Shown: positions 44,531 to 55,630 of the stretch, in pieces
Layout of the letters: every line of letters starts with the position of its first letter
Position numbering within the stretch: the first letter of the stretch is position 1
The notes under the pieces: model-generated
The model's database searches: none
The model's input: the letters and a program-made list of their open reading frames with translations, nothing else
What the model was told of the DNA's origin: nothing
NCBI RefSeq assembly: GCF_009727055.1
Contig: NC_052350.1
Span: forward strand, 37,760,649 to 37,824,648
Length of the DNA stretch: 64,000 bases
Direction: 5' to 3'
Source of the DNA: Benincasa hispida
Lineage: Eukaryota; Streptophyta; Magnoliopsida; Cucurbitales; Cucurbitaceae
Made by a program: the position numbers and the translations under genes

Positions 44531-45803
44531 TATTTTTTATTTTCTTATTTTTCTTTAATTTCCTGATCTAATTTTCTCCAAATTCTCACCAAATTTCAGC
44601 CTTTTCAAATTTGATTTCCTTCCTAAATTTTCATCCTTTAAATGTTTTTTATTCTTCAAATCTCAATATTCCAATCTTTCAAAATTCCTTTTCAAATCCT
44701 TTCCTTTTTTATTTTATTCAATCTCCACCTTTCATTTGCAATCATATCCAATGGTCAAAATTTATCCCCATCGCTTATAAATTCGACTTGATTTTACTCT
44801 TCATATACACACACCAAAAGCTATCAAGTCTTAAGCTCTCAATTCTCTCTTACTCTCAAAATATTCCTGTCCTCCTTGCTCCTAAATTGGCCTAGAGTTA
44901 TTTTTGTGAGGTTTTTTTTTTTTAATGCTCAACTTGTGTATTTAGCCTTCGAGAGGTAATATTGTGAGGTTTTCTTTTAATTTTTGGGAATTGTATTAAG
45001 GTGTGGGTACACCTTGGGTTGTGAGAAAAAGAAATTGGTTTGATCCTGAACCAATAAAAAAGATCTTGGGTTTCTCTTTAGCCTAGGAAAAAGAGGGTCG
45101 TGTGTCGGTTTGGTCCTCAGCTGCAAGAGGATCACTTAGTGAAATACCTAAGGAGTCTTGGAGAGTGGAGTAGGCAATTTGCCGAACTACTATAATTCTC
45201 GGTGTTTTCTCTTCCTCTCTCTCTTTTATTTCTTGTTTTTAAATTTTTTGCTTCTTGTCTTAGTTATTTTTTTAATCTTTCCAAATTGCATGATTTAATT
45301 TTTAGTGTGTTATTTAAATTTATCCTTGATTAAATTGTCTTTAAATTTGAAGTTATCATAGCTTGCATGATTTAAGTTTTGTTTGCATAAATTTTCTTTA
45401 ATCAAATTAGTGGGTTAACTTTATTGAGTATTGTTTGAAGATAAAATTATTTTTTTAAAAAAATTGGTAGTCAACCTTATTCACCCCCCTCTACTGTTGC
45501 CTTTAGATCCTACATTACCTATACAAAATGGGCCGCATCCAATAGTGTTATCAGGATGGGATACCAAATTTCATTCATATACATATAAACTATTTAGGTT
45601 ATATACTATTAACTTGATCTTGTTTATGTCACCACATAAAGTTAAAGTATTCATACTATAGTCATGGATATGTTTATTGGATTTTCATAATAGAATGCAA
45701 TGTCTAACAACTTTATTGAATAAAATACTCAATAATACTTTATTGATAAATAGAATGTTTAACACAAAATTTATGAACTGCGAGTTCTAGGATATTCCCA
45801 ACA

Positions 45804-46080
45804 TTTTCCTCTAACAAAGAAGTTAATCAAGTCCACTATCTACTTCTTCACTTCCCTCAACAACATATGGTGGATAAGTGGGTTGTTGAATACAAGGTCA
45901 ACGTCTAAAAATCACCCAAAAATTGTTCTCGTATACATCTCTAACTACCCTTCGGTATGCTTCTTCTTCACAATCTTGTTGGTATTCGCAATGTGGGCCA
46001 GACTCGTTACTTGCCCGCGAAACATATCAACTTTAGGTATTTTCAAAGCTTTTGACATCTTAAATTACTCCTACATGATA
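45804..46080 (-). pseudogene. DUF1985-type pseudogene, 5' part
   Basis: The minus strand reads SKALKIPKVDMFRGQVTSLA, then HIANTNKIVKKKHTEG, VDLVFNNPLIHHMLLREVKK and LINFFVRGN, ending at the LTR boundary. The downstream half (VITFSKDEF..) is at 37719 and below. The order fits the region just N-terminal of DUF1985. Stops are present (for example after KHTEG). Confidence 0.6.
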
Positions 46081-46480
46081 TGAACATTCAATCTATCAAT
46101 TACCAGGTTCTTAAGGGGAAAAAAAAATCAATAACAATACATACTATTAAAGTATCGCTTTCTCTAGCTTGTCTCACTCTAGCTTATCTCGCTCTCGCCT
46201 ATTATTCTCTTGTCCATCTTGCTCTAGCTTGTCTCGCTCTCACATATATCCTTCTCGCCTATTATGCTCTCGCCCATCTCACTCTCCCCAATGTCCATCT
46301 CGTTAATCTCGCTCTCGCCTATATCGCTCTCGCAAAATTCACTCTCACCTTATCTGGCTTTAACTATATCTTCTTCGTCTTTAACCCACACAGAACACAT
46401 CGAAACCCAAAATAAAAACAAACTGACTGGTTACTAAAACCCGAAACCCAAAGAACGTGTCAGTTGATTCCAACCCAAAG
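46081..46480. repeat. CTCGCTCTCGCC-type minisatellite and flanks
   Basis: From about 46150 to 46355 imperfect units of CTCGCTCTCGCCTAT/CTTGCTCTAGCTTGT, spaced ~10 or ~20-22 bases, run in one orientation. A frame across it (46080-46415) is open and gives LALAYLALAY-like peptides, a consequence of the repeat. Confidence 0.75.
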
Positions 46481-46484
46481 AAAC

Positions 46485-46740
46485 CTAAACAGACACAACA
46501 CAACATGCACGACAAAGATTAAATTCACTTACCCAAGAATTTCGATTGTGACAGCAGATCGACGATGATTTTGCAAAGCGAGATTGAGCAACACTTTCAC
46601 GTGAAAATTTCGAACAACACCTTCTGGGACAACCGTTACGTTTGAAGAGAGGGATATCATATGGGCGACAAAAGGAGGGACAATTTTGTAATCTCATATC
46701 GTGATGACGTCAGCAGAGAGTCAATTAACATTTTTTTAAA
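46485..46740 (-). other. Possible 5' exon or leader of the DUF1985-carrying element
   Basis: GC-richer than its surroundings, same strand as the DUF1985 halves and upstream of them. CTTGGGTAAGTGAATT at about 46522-46537 on the minus strand would make a good splice donor, and TGACGTCA sits at 46705-46712. No protein domain is recognisable. Its link to DUF1985 is by position only. Confidence 0.25.
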
Positions 46741-46804
46741 AAAAAAATGGTCATTTGGTATTATGGACCCAAATTTTGGTGTGATGTAAATTAAATAGAA
46801 AATG

Positions 46805-46835
<31 letters not shown>

Positions 46836-49071
46836 CCTAATAAGCAAATTATTCAAACTCTATAACATAGGAATCAAGAATTGTGGTGACTAAAGAAGGA
46901 ATGTGCAAATATCTTTGGCCAATTAGGAAGTTAATTGAACTAAACTCAAAATCTTCACAAAGCTACAAATTTAGCCTCAATCTAACTCTAAATCAGCGTT
47001 ATGTGCCTAATTGAACATAAAAATTTCAATAATATTCTTGATGTCTTATGTTAGATTACAAAGAAAATACAACATTAATCTCAAGGAATTTGGTAAAAAA
47101 ATGGGCCTAATCTGTCACTATCCTCCAGCAAACTCCCCACACTTGACCTAAGAAGCATTGAAACGATACCAGTACTGTGGGAGTGTTACACAATGTTGAG
47201 CAACACCAAAGATTAAAATATAGATGTCGATATTTATATCAATATTTTACAGATATACCTATAATTATATCAATAAAATATCTAAGTCATGAAATTTATA
47301 GATTTTATTTAATTTTTTTTTTTTACTCTAAAACTAAATTATGGATTTTATTATTATTATTATTATTAACTCATATTCTATTTACATAAACAGAATATGA
47401 GTTTATAATATTAATTATTATTTTATCTATATATTTTTTTACAAAAATTGCGGTATAAAAAGTTAGTTATTTTCTAATTTTCATTTCAACTTTTCATACT
47501 TACTAAATTGTTTTAATATTTAAGACTTTCTACCTTAAACCATAAATATGGTAGTATTTAAATAGAAAGTTTGACTATGATATTGTAATATTTAAATTTT
47601 AACTTTTAGAAATTATAGAATTAAATTATATTATTACACTTATAATAATATTATTTTTATAATGAATTTTTATATTATTTTCTTTGAATGAAAAATTTAT
47701 TGGAAATAACTAATTTAATATATATAATTTTATTTGATTGAGAATAAATAAAATTACTAAAAAAGAATATATTAAAAAAACAAACGGAGATCCTTGCGAA
47801 ATTCCTGTCGCAAATTAGAATTTCACAGGGATGGAGAATTCCCCATCTCTGCTTCGTAGACATCTCTAATGATAACTTGTTTAAAAATCATAATATATTC
47901 ATTATCAATTTAAATTTATTTTTGAAATTTTTTGATTTTATTATTTTTTTAAAATATCTATCAAAATTAAAATTTTATCGAGATTTCAACCAAAATTTTC
48001 ATAAAATGGAGACTTTAATATCTCTATCGTTATCAACATTTTAAACATGGCTAACACCGAACACGAAAATTGAAGATTAAAATAAAATGAGGAAAGAAAA
48101 AGAAAAGAGGAAGGCTGATTTGACAGTAGAGAGTGTGTTGGGCATTGCAAGGAAATAAAGTAATAAAATGAAAGAGAGCATATCGAATCGTATTTTGATT
48201 TGGACGCAAATTTCTTGGACAACGCTATTTAATTTTCTCATAGGTAGCGTAAAGATACAAACCGAATCCTCAAAAAAAAAAAAAAACTAACAGAATTTTC
48301 GAATAATTCTATTTTTAATTACATTTATTATGTCCGATCCAAAAGTACTGACCTGGATTTTTCCAAATTTCTATTTCTTTTTTCTTTTCTTTTTCCTTTT
48401 CCGTATTTTATATCAACACGTTGATGTCACCATGCTTTGATTGTATATTACTCAAACAATAAATAAAAACTAGTCCTCACAATTCATCTTAATACCATCT
48501 TTGGATCATAAATATTATTTTATAAATATAAATATTAAATATTTGAGATTTAAATATCGTATAGGATAATTAATATCTAGAAGTTAAAGATGTGTGTTCT
48601 ATTATGTAATTAAATATAAAAGTACAATTATTGTAGTCATCAATAAGTTTAATATTATTTAATCAATAAAATAAATAAATGAATAATTTTATATTAAATA
48701 TTATTAATTAATTAAATTTAATTATTAAAAATAATTAAATCATTATACAATAATTAGAATATTGATATTCATAATGATGATGATTTATATTAAATAATTA
48801 AAGTAGCATAAAATGTTAATCGTAAAGATATTAGTTGGAAATTAAGTCTAATTAATATATGTATTTAATAATTAATTAAAATTAATAATTATGAGTAATG
48901 GATATTAATTTATTAATTAATTAGCCTATATTTTTACTAGTCTGATAAAAATTTCACACTTTTATAGGGTATTAAAAAACTCATGTCGTTTTGAATTTCC
49001 TCATCATTTGTTTTAAAAATTGAAATTCTATGGTATTAAATATCTTTTTAAAATTCCATGGGAAAACCTTT
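46741..49071. other. AT-rich spacer, simple repeats only
   Basis: Poly-A run at about 46807-46829, (TTA)n near 47348-47368. At 47780-47870 a decayed GAGATCC..GAATTCC..GGGGATGG-like patch resembles the GC-rich hAT family at 54879. No gene seen. Confidence 0.5.
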
Positions 49072-49314
49072 GGGGCAATTGCAATTCGTAGCATTTTTAA
49101 GGATAATAACAAAGTGTATAATATCATTTTAAAAAATTTGTAAATATAGCCAAGTCTATAGCGATAGACTTCTATCGTTGATAGACTCTTACTAGCGATA
49201 TTGTCTATCACTGATAGATTCCTATCTAAATTTTGTCATATTTATACTTTTTTTTATATATTATGTCATATTTGTTAATACTTTGGATTTGATTGTTATA
49301 TTTGCAACTGTCCC
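49072..49314. repeat. MITE with GGGACAGTTGCAA-type TIRs
   Basis: Left end GGGGCAATTGCAATTC and reverse complement of right end GGGACAGTTGCAAATATA. The centre is built of GATAGACTTCTATCGTTGAT-like words, as in the fold-back MITE at 26605. 243 bases, no coding capacity. Confidence 0.75.
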
Positions 49315-50519
49315 AAAAAACGTTGAAACAAACAGACTCTTAACAATATCTACAAATATAACACAATCATAGGTACACCTCATATTAATAATAGAAATTT
49401 ATCACTTATTAAACGTGTTTATAAGATCTCTAAATTTACAATTATTTGTCTAATAAATCTCCTACCATATTTGAATTTTGTATTTGAAAGGATCCTGAAC
49501 TTTTACTTTGGTATCTGATAGGCTTATCAAATTTTAAAACATTAAATAGGTCAATGAACAAGTTTAGTAAGACAATTTTAAAAAAATAAAATAAAAAGCT
49601 AATAAATTTATGATTTAACTATATAAATATCTAATTCCTCTAAATTTAGAAGTTAGAAACTTCATCCTTTTTTAAAGTTACCTAATTTATCTTCTATATT
49701 AATAATAATTATAAAGAAATAAGTATAAATAAATAAATTGATTTTTTTATATATAATAGGCTAAATTAGAAATAAATTGAAAATTTTTTGTATTAATATA
49801 GGCTATATTAAGAAAGGGAGAAATGCCTTTAGGAAGTAAATCATATATGTAGATTTCTTAAAACTAAACTTTGAGCCTTCGGACAAATAAAAATTATCAT
49901 TCAACGAAAAGATTAAAATATAAATGCAGTTTTTATTTTCTTCAAATAAATAAAATATAAATGCAGTTGATATTCGAGATTTTAATTTTTAATGTATCAA
50001 AAATGAATAAATATTTATATAATTAAAAAGTTTCAAAAACTATTTCAATCAATAATCGATCGAGTTCTTTTCCCTTCTTAGAAATATCTAGTATTTATAG
50101 TTATACCGATGACAAATTAATAATCTTTTTCTTATTTTAAATTTATACGAGACATATTTAAGGAAAAAAAATGTATGAGACATTAGAGATACTAGTAAAT
50201 TCTTAAAATTTTGTAATAATATTAAACATTCAATTTGCATAAATGTTGACTCCAAGTGATAGGAATAGAGACGGTTGATAAGAAAGAAAAAAAGTATATT
50301 AAAAAATCACTTTTGGAAGTTGATGTAAGTATCAATTTAGTCCTAAAATTTAATTGGTAACAATTTTGTCTTTACACTTTACTAAATATCAATTTAGTTC
50401 TTGTTCAAATTTTAAGGTGATCCATCACATAGAACATAGATGTTAAATAAGATGTCCTAGCAATCACAGAGACAACAAGTAAGTTACAAACAACAAAACA
50501 AAAGAATTGAAAGGATACG
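49315..50519. other. AT-rich spacer, no gene seen
   Basis: No domain, tandem repeat or clear TIR. AATATAAATGCAGTT occurs twice within 55 bases (about 49915 and 49959). Confidence 0.5.
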
Positions 50520-52456
50520 TGATTACTTGTTGCGGAAGTGATCGCGTCCTAATTTTAATTTTACATAACATGCAGAAAATATAGAAGATAGAAACAAGAT
50601 ATACAAGATCTATTAAGCATATATTTATGTATAAATTAAATAGGAAAAAGAGATTCAAAAGTCACATACCATTGAAGACTAATCTCTTCTCAATTCCTCT
50701 CCAGAACTCAAACATGATGAATACTTTGATTGTAAAAACGCAGTAAGCAATCGAACACCACCACGCAGGAACCTCGTTATTCTCAGGGTAGAGAATCAAT
50801 GACAGTTGTGGGCTTCAAGATGGAAAAAGGATTTGAAGGAAATAATTTGAGAGAACAAGGAAATATCACAAGCACACCAACATCTACACACTTTAGGTGT
50901 ATTTATAAGTGGGCAAGAGGAAGATGAAAGAACAAATCCATTCATCTTTCATATACCAATTAATGAGAGAATATGAAGAAAAATTGTTATTTAAAACCAA
51001 TTATTTAATTAAAAAAATTAATTAAACAAAAAACTATTTTTTTCTCTAATTAATAATTATACATAACTTAACAAATTCATTCATCTTCCATATGCCAATT
51101 AATGAAAGACTATGAATAGAAAAGGTTATTTAAAACCAATTCTCTAATTAAAAATATTTAATTAAACAAAAAACTAATTTTTCTTTAATTAATATATATA
51201 TACACATAAATTAACTAATTTAATATTATATATATATATATATATATAATAGACTCGTTATCTCATTTAATCAACAATATTTAATATGGATCAAATTCAT
51301 ATTAATATTTGTATCATATTCAAATAATTATTTTTCTCTCAAATAAATCTTTATATTATAATTATGATATACATTATATTATATCTCATAATTATATATT
51401 ATATAATCATTAGTTCCCTTATTAATTTGAACAATATTTAATATGGACCTATAGTTAAGCTCCAATGGTACTCGATTAATTAATCAAACTCTTTAATTAA
51501 ATTAATCAACTTCCCTTAACTGTCGATCACTCAACCAAAGACCAACCGTTGCACTATTCGCACTATAGATATATTTTTGTGTCTATTGGATATAACTAAT
51601 CAACAGTACACCGACCCTTCACAAATTGCTCGTAAGTATAGCTAAGCCAAAATTATTGTTTTGTCCTTATAGTTACATCTAACTTCTTAAGTATCATTGA
51701 CCCCTCTAATGAACAATAAGTTATAGTCCAACTATAACATAACCCCTCTCGGGCTAGGAGGGAGTGTAGTGCCACATTGTTCGAGTATCGAAATCAGTTC
51801 TTAAGTGAGCAATTTCTCTATTTTCTCTAACTATAGAGAATGAATGAATTTCTTTCTGTATAGTTGTGTTCTCAGCTTCCCAATTAGAAAAATTCTCAAA
51901 ATGGTAGGCATATTGAGTCAGCGAAACTGGACAATCTCACCCATGTAAATCAAATGATCGCCTTCATAAGTAAAAGTTCATGACTCACTCAAAATTCAGG
52001 TCAAGTCACCTATGGTCATCCTGGTAAAATGTAAGCCCCTACTAACAACGGTGTTATATAGAGAGATTATTTATTTCATGGTCTGATTTTATACAAACTC
52101 TTTGTATAGAATACCACTGCTCACATGTCTTCACATGAATGGTCAGGATCAAATCATTTGTAGCACTTTACAACAACTGTAACAACTAAAAATCAGGCCA
52201 TATTCGTAGTGTGATAAGGATAGTACTCAGTCTTATCCATCTACTACAGACTGTTTAAATTATCACTTAAACATGATCCACCTGTGTATCTATACATGCT
52301 TGTTTAAGTTTCGGAAGATAACTTTGGATTGGTTTTTGTGAGTTAATGCAACTAAATGCCAAATAAAATACCTTTTTTTTATTAGATAAATAAAGTGGTT
52401 GTACAAAACAATTACAAATTACAAGACCCATGAGATTTAGAGCATCAACCCCAATA
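50520..52456 (-). repeat. Family A LTR, near full length (solo)
   Basis: The right half matches the other minus-strand copies. The right end CATCAACCCCAATA complements a mutated TGTTGGGG start, with ACAAGACCCATGAGATTTAG matching the complement of 24851-24875. The left end is TGATTACTTGTTGCGGAAGT. It has no internal retroelement sequence next to it. A (TA)n run lies at about 51228-51247. Confidence 0.75.
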
Positions 52457-53639
52457 AGAAGAATACTCAAAGTTTTTGTAACTTAATTTGATGATATACC
52501 ACCTAAGTTTGTGGAGAAGTGCGCTCGTGAAAGATATTTTGCTAATATGAAAAAGTCAAGTATTTACAACGTTGTACTTATCTGTAAAATAATGGCAATC
52601 ACAGTTACACGCGTAGAGCCTAACTTATTTGATCACCTAGGCTCCCGCTAGATGTGAAACTCCTTCTCAATAGAAGTCAGACTCCCCCTATGTGAACGTT
52701 AGTGAAGAGATACTTGGCTTCCCTTTAAGTATGGGAGACTCTCTCTCACCATGAAGTTATCTTTCCTCCTTCTTGTGAACTCACATTCACTTGAAGAAAT
52801 TATGCAGCCTAAGTTTGAGAACTTCTTCTCTAAGAACATTACCTTAGGATCCCCTTAATGATGAGAATCACTTCTCTATCAAAACTGCCTTAGACTTTCC
52901 CTAAGGATGAAGAATGCCTCTTAAGAATGAATTAACCACAACATGAGCAATTATAGAACCAATCGACAAGAATCAAGAGTATTCCTTGCTTTATGAACAA
53001 TGAACAACAGAGAGGATTTTTATTCTTCTGTAAAAAACACAATAAACGTTGTCACACAAAAACATATGTGGCACCCTAGCAAGGCTACTTTTTGCACTTA
53101 AATAGCACAATGGAAAGAAGGAAAATATTCCCATTAAAATTTGGTAGACTATAAACTAGGAAAGCAACCCAGAGAAAATAAAACACAAAATATTTCAAAT
53201 AAGGAAAGAAATATTTTGCAGAAACAGTGTCCTGTGAGACATCTTCTAAGACATATTTTGAGACAACATTGAAATAGCTGAAGGAATAAATTTCAGAACC
53301 ATTAAACAAATATATAGGCAATTACACATCTCTAACAAACTCCTCCTTTAGCTAATATAGTTTTTTAGGACAACAAATTTTTTAACAAAGATCCAAAACC
53401 TTAACAAGCATTTAAGAACCAACCATAAATACCAAATGAATTGATAAAGGATATTAAATTGTTCGATAGCAGAAGATAATGGAAAGTTCACTACCAAACC
53501 GCAAAATAAGCAAGTTCAACAGAATCAAACCAAGACACCCAAAACATAGTCAGCTCACACGAATACAGTCAAAGCAAAAACCAACGAAGATACAAGAATC
53601 TTCCCCTCTGCCTTGAAAAAAAAAAGTCCAAACAAGGTC
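52457..53639. other. Unclassified, LTR-like text without ORFs
   Basis: Less AT-rich than the surroundings with repeated phrases (AACTTCTTCTC, CTTAGG..CCCTAAGGATG), like a leader or LTR of another retroelement. No partner copy is found in the window. The minus-strand ORF 53085-53321 shows no domain. Confidence 0.3.
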
Positions 53640-54420
53640 GATAATTCTATTCTATAGAAGAGTCCATCTCTTGAAAGGAACCAGCAAGTCCAGTATCAGT
53701 AACAACTACCCTCATTATTTGGATAAGTAATATAACTTCTTGCTTTCACTCAGTAGCATGATCAATTACATTAGCAAGAGTGAATTTCAACAGACAAAGA
53801 GTGAATAGGTCATCTTCAAACAAAAAATTCACCATTTTAGCATTAGGAACATTTTCGTTGTCTATAGAAGATGGAGGGGCAATTTCTGGCACATGTTGAC
53901 CCTGAAAATAGTTTTTAGTTAAACGTAAGAAGGGCGATAACAGGACCTACAGGTTTATCAGAGGAAATCAAATATGGTTTCTAGGACAATAATATTCCAC
54001 AAATGAGGCGAGTATAAGTAATAGGCAGCCTAGGGGTTTGAGATCTTATATGACGCTTTAGCTAATTATGACAAAGACACCATAATCAAATAGAGCAGAC
54101 TTCCTAATCTGATACAATAAGCATGCCAAAGCCAATGAAAGACCGAAGTGATGCGATGAGGGACATCAATTAGCAATTCTAATATGAAATAGAATCACAT
54201 ATTTGACATTTAGCTTAATAATAGCTAATTGACTAGTCTTTGGCCACACCTTTCTCAACACCCTGTCAATTCCAGCACAAGTTCCTTCATATATGATCTT
54301 AATTCTGTAGTATTAGGCGACATAATTTTGTCAACCTTTCTATTTATCACAGTGGCAAAAAAACACAAAACTATGTTCATACACATGAACTCGATAATAA
54401 TCAAGAGAACTTGAATTGTT
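53640..54420 (-). pseudogene. Plant transposon-domain protein pseudogene
   Basis: The minus strand reads ATVINRKVDKIMSPNTTELR, then NxCPSSHHFGLSLALACLLY (x is a stop), QIRKSALFDYGVF and, in a shifted frame, PRLPITYTRLICGILLS and LISSDKPVGPVIALLTF. These blocks match from memory the 'putative plant transposon protein' domain common in retroelement-rich plant genomes. There are several stops and shifts. A similarity search would settle it. Confidence 0.5.
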
Positions 54421-54589
54421 AAAGTTTTTGAGAAAGATTTTTAACAAATTCCTGAATTAACTTAGGGTAATAAGGACTGAGATTATTATGAAATCAGATT
54501 TCACAAGTAACTCCATTACCTCCGAATAGTTGTGAGCACGATCTGACAATTCTTTCTCAGCAATAATTTTTCGTTTCATCACATATTTC

Positions 54590-54808
54590 TTGATTTACTA
54601 TCTATCTTTTACCCATGTTTTAAGAAATCAAGCAAAAATTTAAAAATTAAAAAAAAAAAAGGTAGTTTTTAAAAACTTGTTTTGTTTTAGAATTTAGCTA
54701 TGTATTCAACGTTTGTACTTAAGAAAAATGCAAATCATTATAAAAAATTAAGAGAAAATAAACTTAATTTTCAAAAATAAAAAACAAAAAACAAATGGTT
54801 ATCAAGTT
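54590..54808. repeat. MITE remnant, TTTGGTAACCATTT family
   Basis: Interior ATGTTTTAAGAAATCAAGCA, AGTTTTTAAAAACTTG and AAAAATAAAAAACAAAAAAC, with right end AAATGGTTATCAAG, match the other copies. The left TIR is lost. Confidence 0.5.
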
Positions 54809-54878
54809 GGAGAAAGTAAACGTTTAATCTCTATAGTTTGATAAAACCTTGTAAAAAGTGGTTTGATAAAATCACCGT

Positions 54879-55091
54879 TAGGGTTGGCAAAGGACCCGGA
54901 ACGGGGCCGTCCCCGCGAGGGATATTTCCCCCCACCCCGACGGGGAAACGAGTCCCCATGGGACCCATCCCCGACATTTTTTTAAAAAATATATATAAAT
55001 ATAAAAATATTTGTAATTAATATATATATAATAATAATAAATTTAATCAGAGCGGGGACGGGGACCNNNNNGGGGATCTTACCCAACCCTA
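54879..55091. mobile_element. GC-rich hAT-like MITE
   Basis: Ends TAGGGTTGGCAAAGG and CTTACCCAACCCTA form an inverted repeat of about 10 bases. The flanks ATCACCGT (54871-54878) and ATCACCAT (55092-55099) agree at 7 of 8 positions. The subterminal CGGGGACGGGGAC words on the right face complementary GTCCCC words on the left, so it folds back strongly. It contains a 5-N gap at 55067-55071. Confidence 0.65.
55067..55071. other. 5-N gap in GC-rich repeat
   Basis: Undetermined bases inside a GGGGACGGGGACC run, where fold-back structure would hinder sequencing. Confidence 0.95.
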
Positions 55092-55171
55092 ATCACCATA
55101 AAGATTTTTTATGATTTTTTTTTAAAAAATAAAATTATTTATAAAGATTTTATCAAACCATAAAGACTAAT

Positions 55172-55575
55172 TCTAATTATAAACTATAAGGGACTAAATC
55201 ATATCTTTCATCAAATCATATAACTAAATTTAAAATTTAATCAAAATTTGTAATTAAAAAAAAAACTATTCAATGATTACAATGATATGGCTTTCTTAAA
55301 CGTTGATTATAACAAAATACAAATTCGATATATTTTACAATTCTTTCTTATATGCATTATACTACTTTGTTACAATCTACTCAAATAATTTCTTGTCAAA
55401 GTCAATAATAGCACATCTTAATATCCAACAATGTGGGCCACCGCTCATCTTCAAGCCATTTATTTCCTCGAAACTAAAAAGGAAAAAAAAAAAACAGATA
55501 AATAATAATATTATTAATAATAATAAATAATAACAATCTTGTTGATATTTTTCTATTATTTTTTTAAATTTTTTT
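55172..55575. other. Upstream region of the transporter gene
   Basis: AT-rich, no element recognised. The ORF 55303-55530 has no domain. Confidence 0.4.
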
Positions 55576-55582
55576 TATAAGG
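55576..55582 (+). promoter_or_regulatory. Possible TATA box of the transporter gene
   Basis: TATAAGG 49 bases before the ATG, followed by a pyrimidine-rich CTTCTTCG stretch. This spacing allows a very short leader. Many other TATA-like words exist in this AT-rich region. Confidence 0.3.
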
Positions 55583-55630
55583 CTCTATTTTAGACGTATC
55601 TTCTTCGTTTGTTAGCATCTCCCAATAATC

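Larger units (their letters stand above)
39345..45514 (+). mobile_element. Solo LTR, family B, interrupted by chromovirus
   Basis: Starts TGTTAGCTTTAGGGCTTC and ends TTTAGATCCTACA, with TTACC at both 39340-39344 and 45515-45519. Excluding the inserted chromovirus it is about 1.5 kb. The right end has ATTCACCCCCCTCT close to the terminus and a TGGAGAGTGGAGTAGGCAAT block at about 45156, both typical of one group of copia LTRs. It contains no gag or pol of its own. Confidence 0.85.
37724..45803 (-). repeat. Family A LTR interrupted by nested elements
   Basis: The LTR is 37724-39344 plus 45515-45803; family A wording stops at TGTATTACC and resumes at TTACCTATAC. Left end TGAAGGAGTAATATAACATG, right end ATATTCCCAACA. 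TTTT flanks both outer ends (37720-37723 and 45804-45807). It splits a DUF1985 coding sequence, whose halves lie on either side. Without the insertion it is about 1.9 kb, a solo LTR. Confidence 0.85.
54825..55170. repeat. MITE split by a GC-rich hAT element
   Basis: TCTCTATAGTTTGATAAAAC on the left is mirrored by GATTTTATCAAACCATAAAG on the right, around the inserted element 54879-55091. Confidence 0.55.

Noticed and set aside
46080..46415. 111-codon ORF with LALAYLALAY repeats as a membrane protein
   Set aside because: The hydrophobic pattern is a translation of the CTCGCTCTCGCC repeat.
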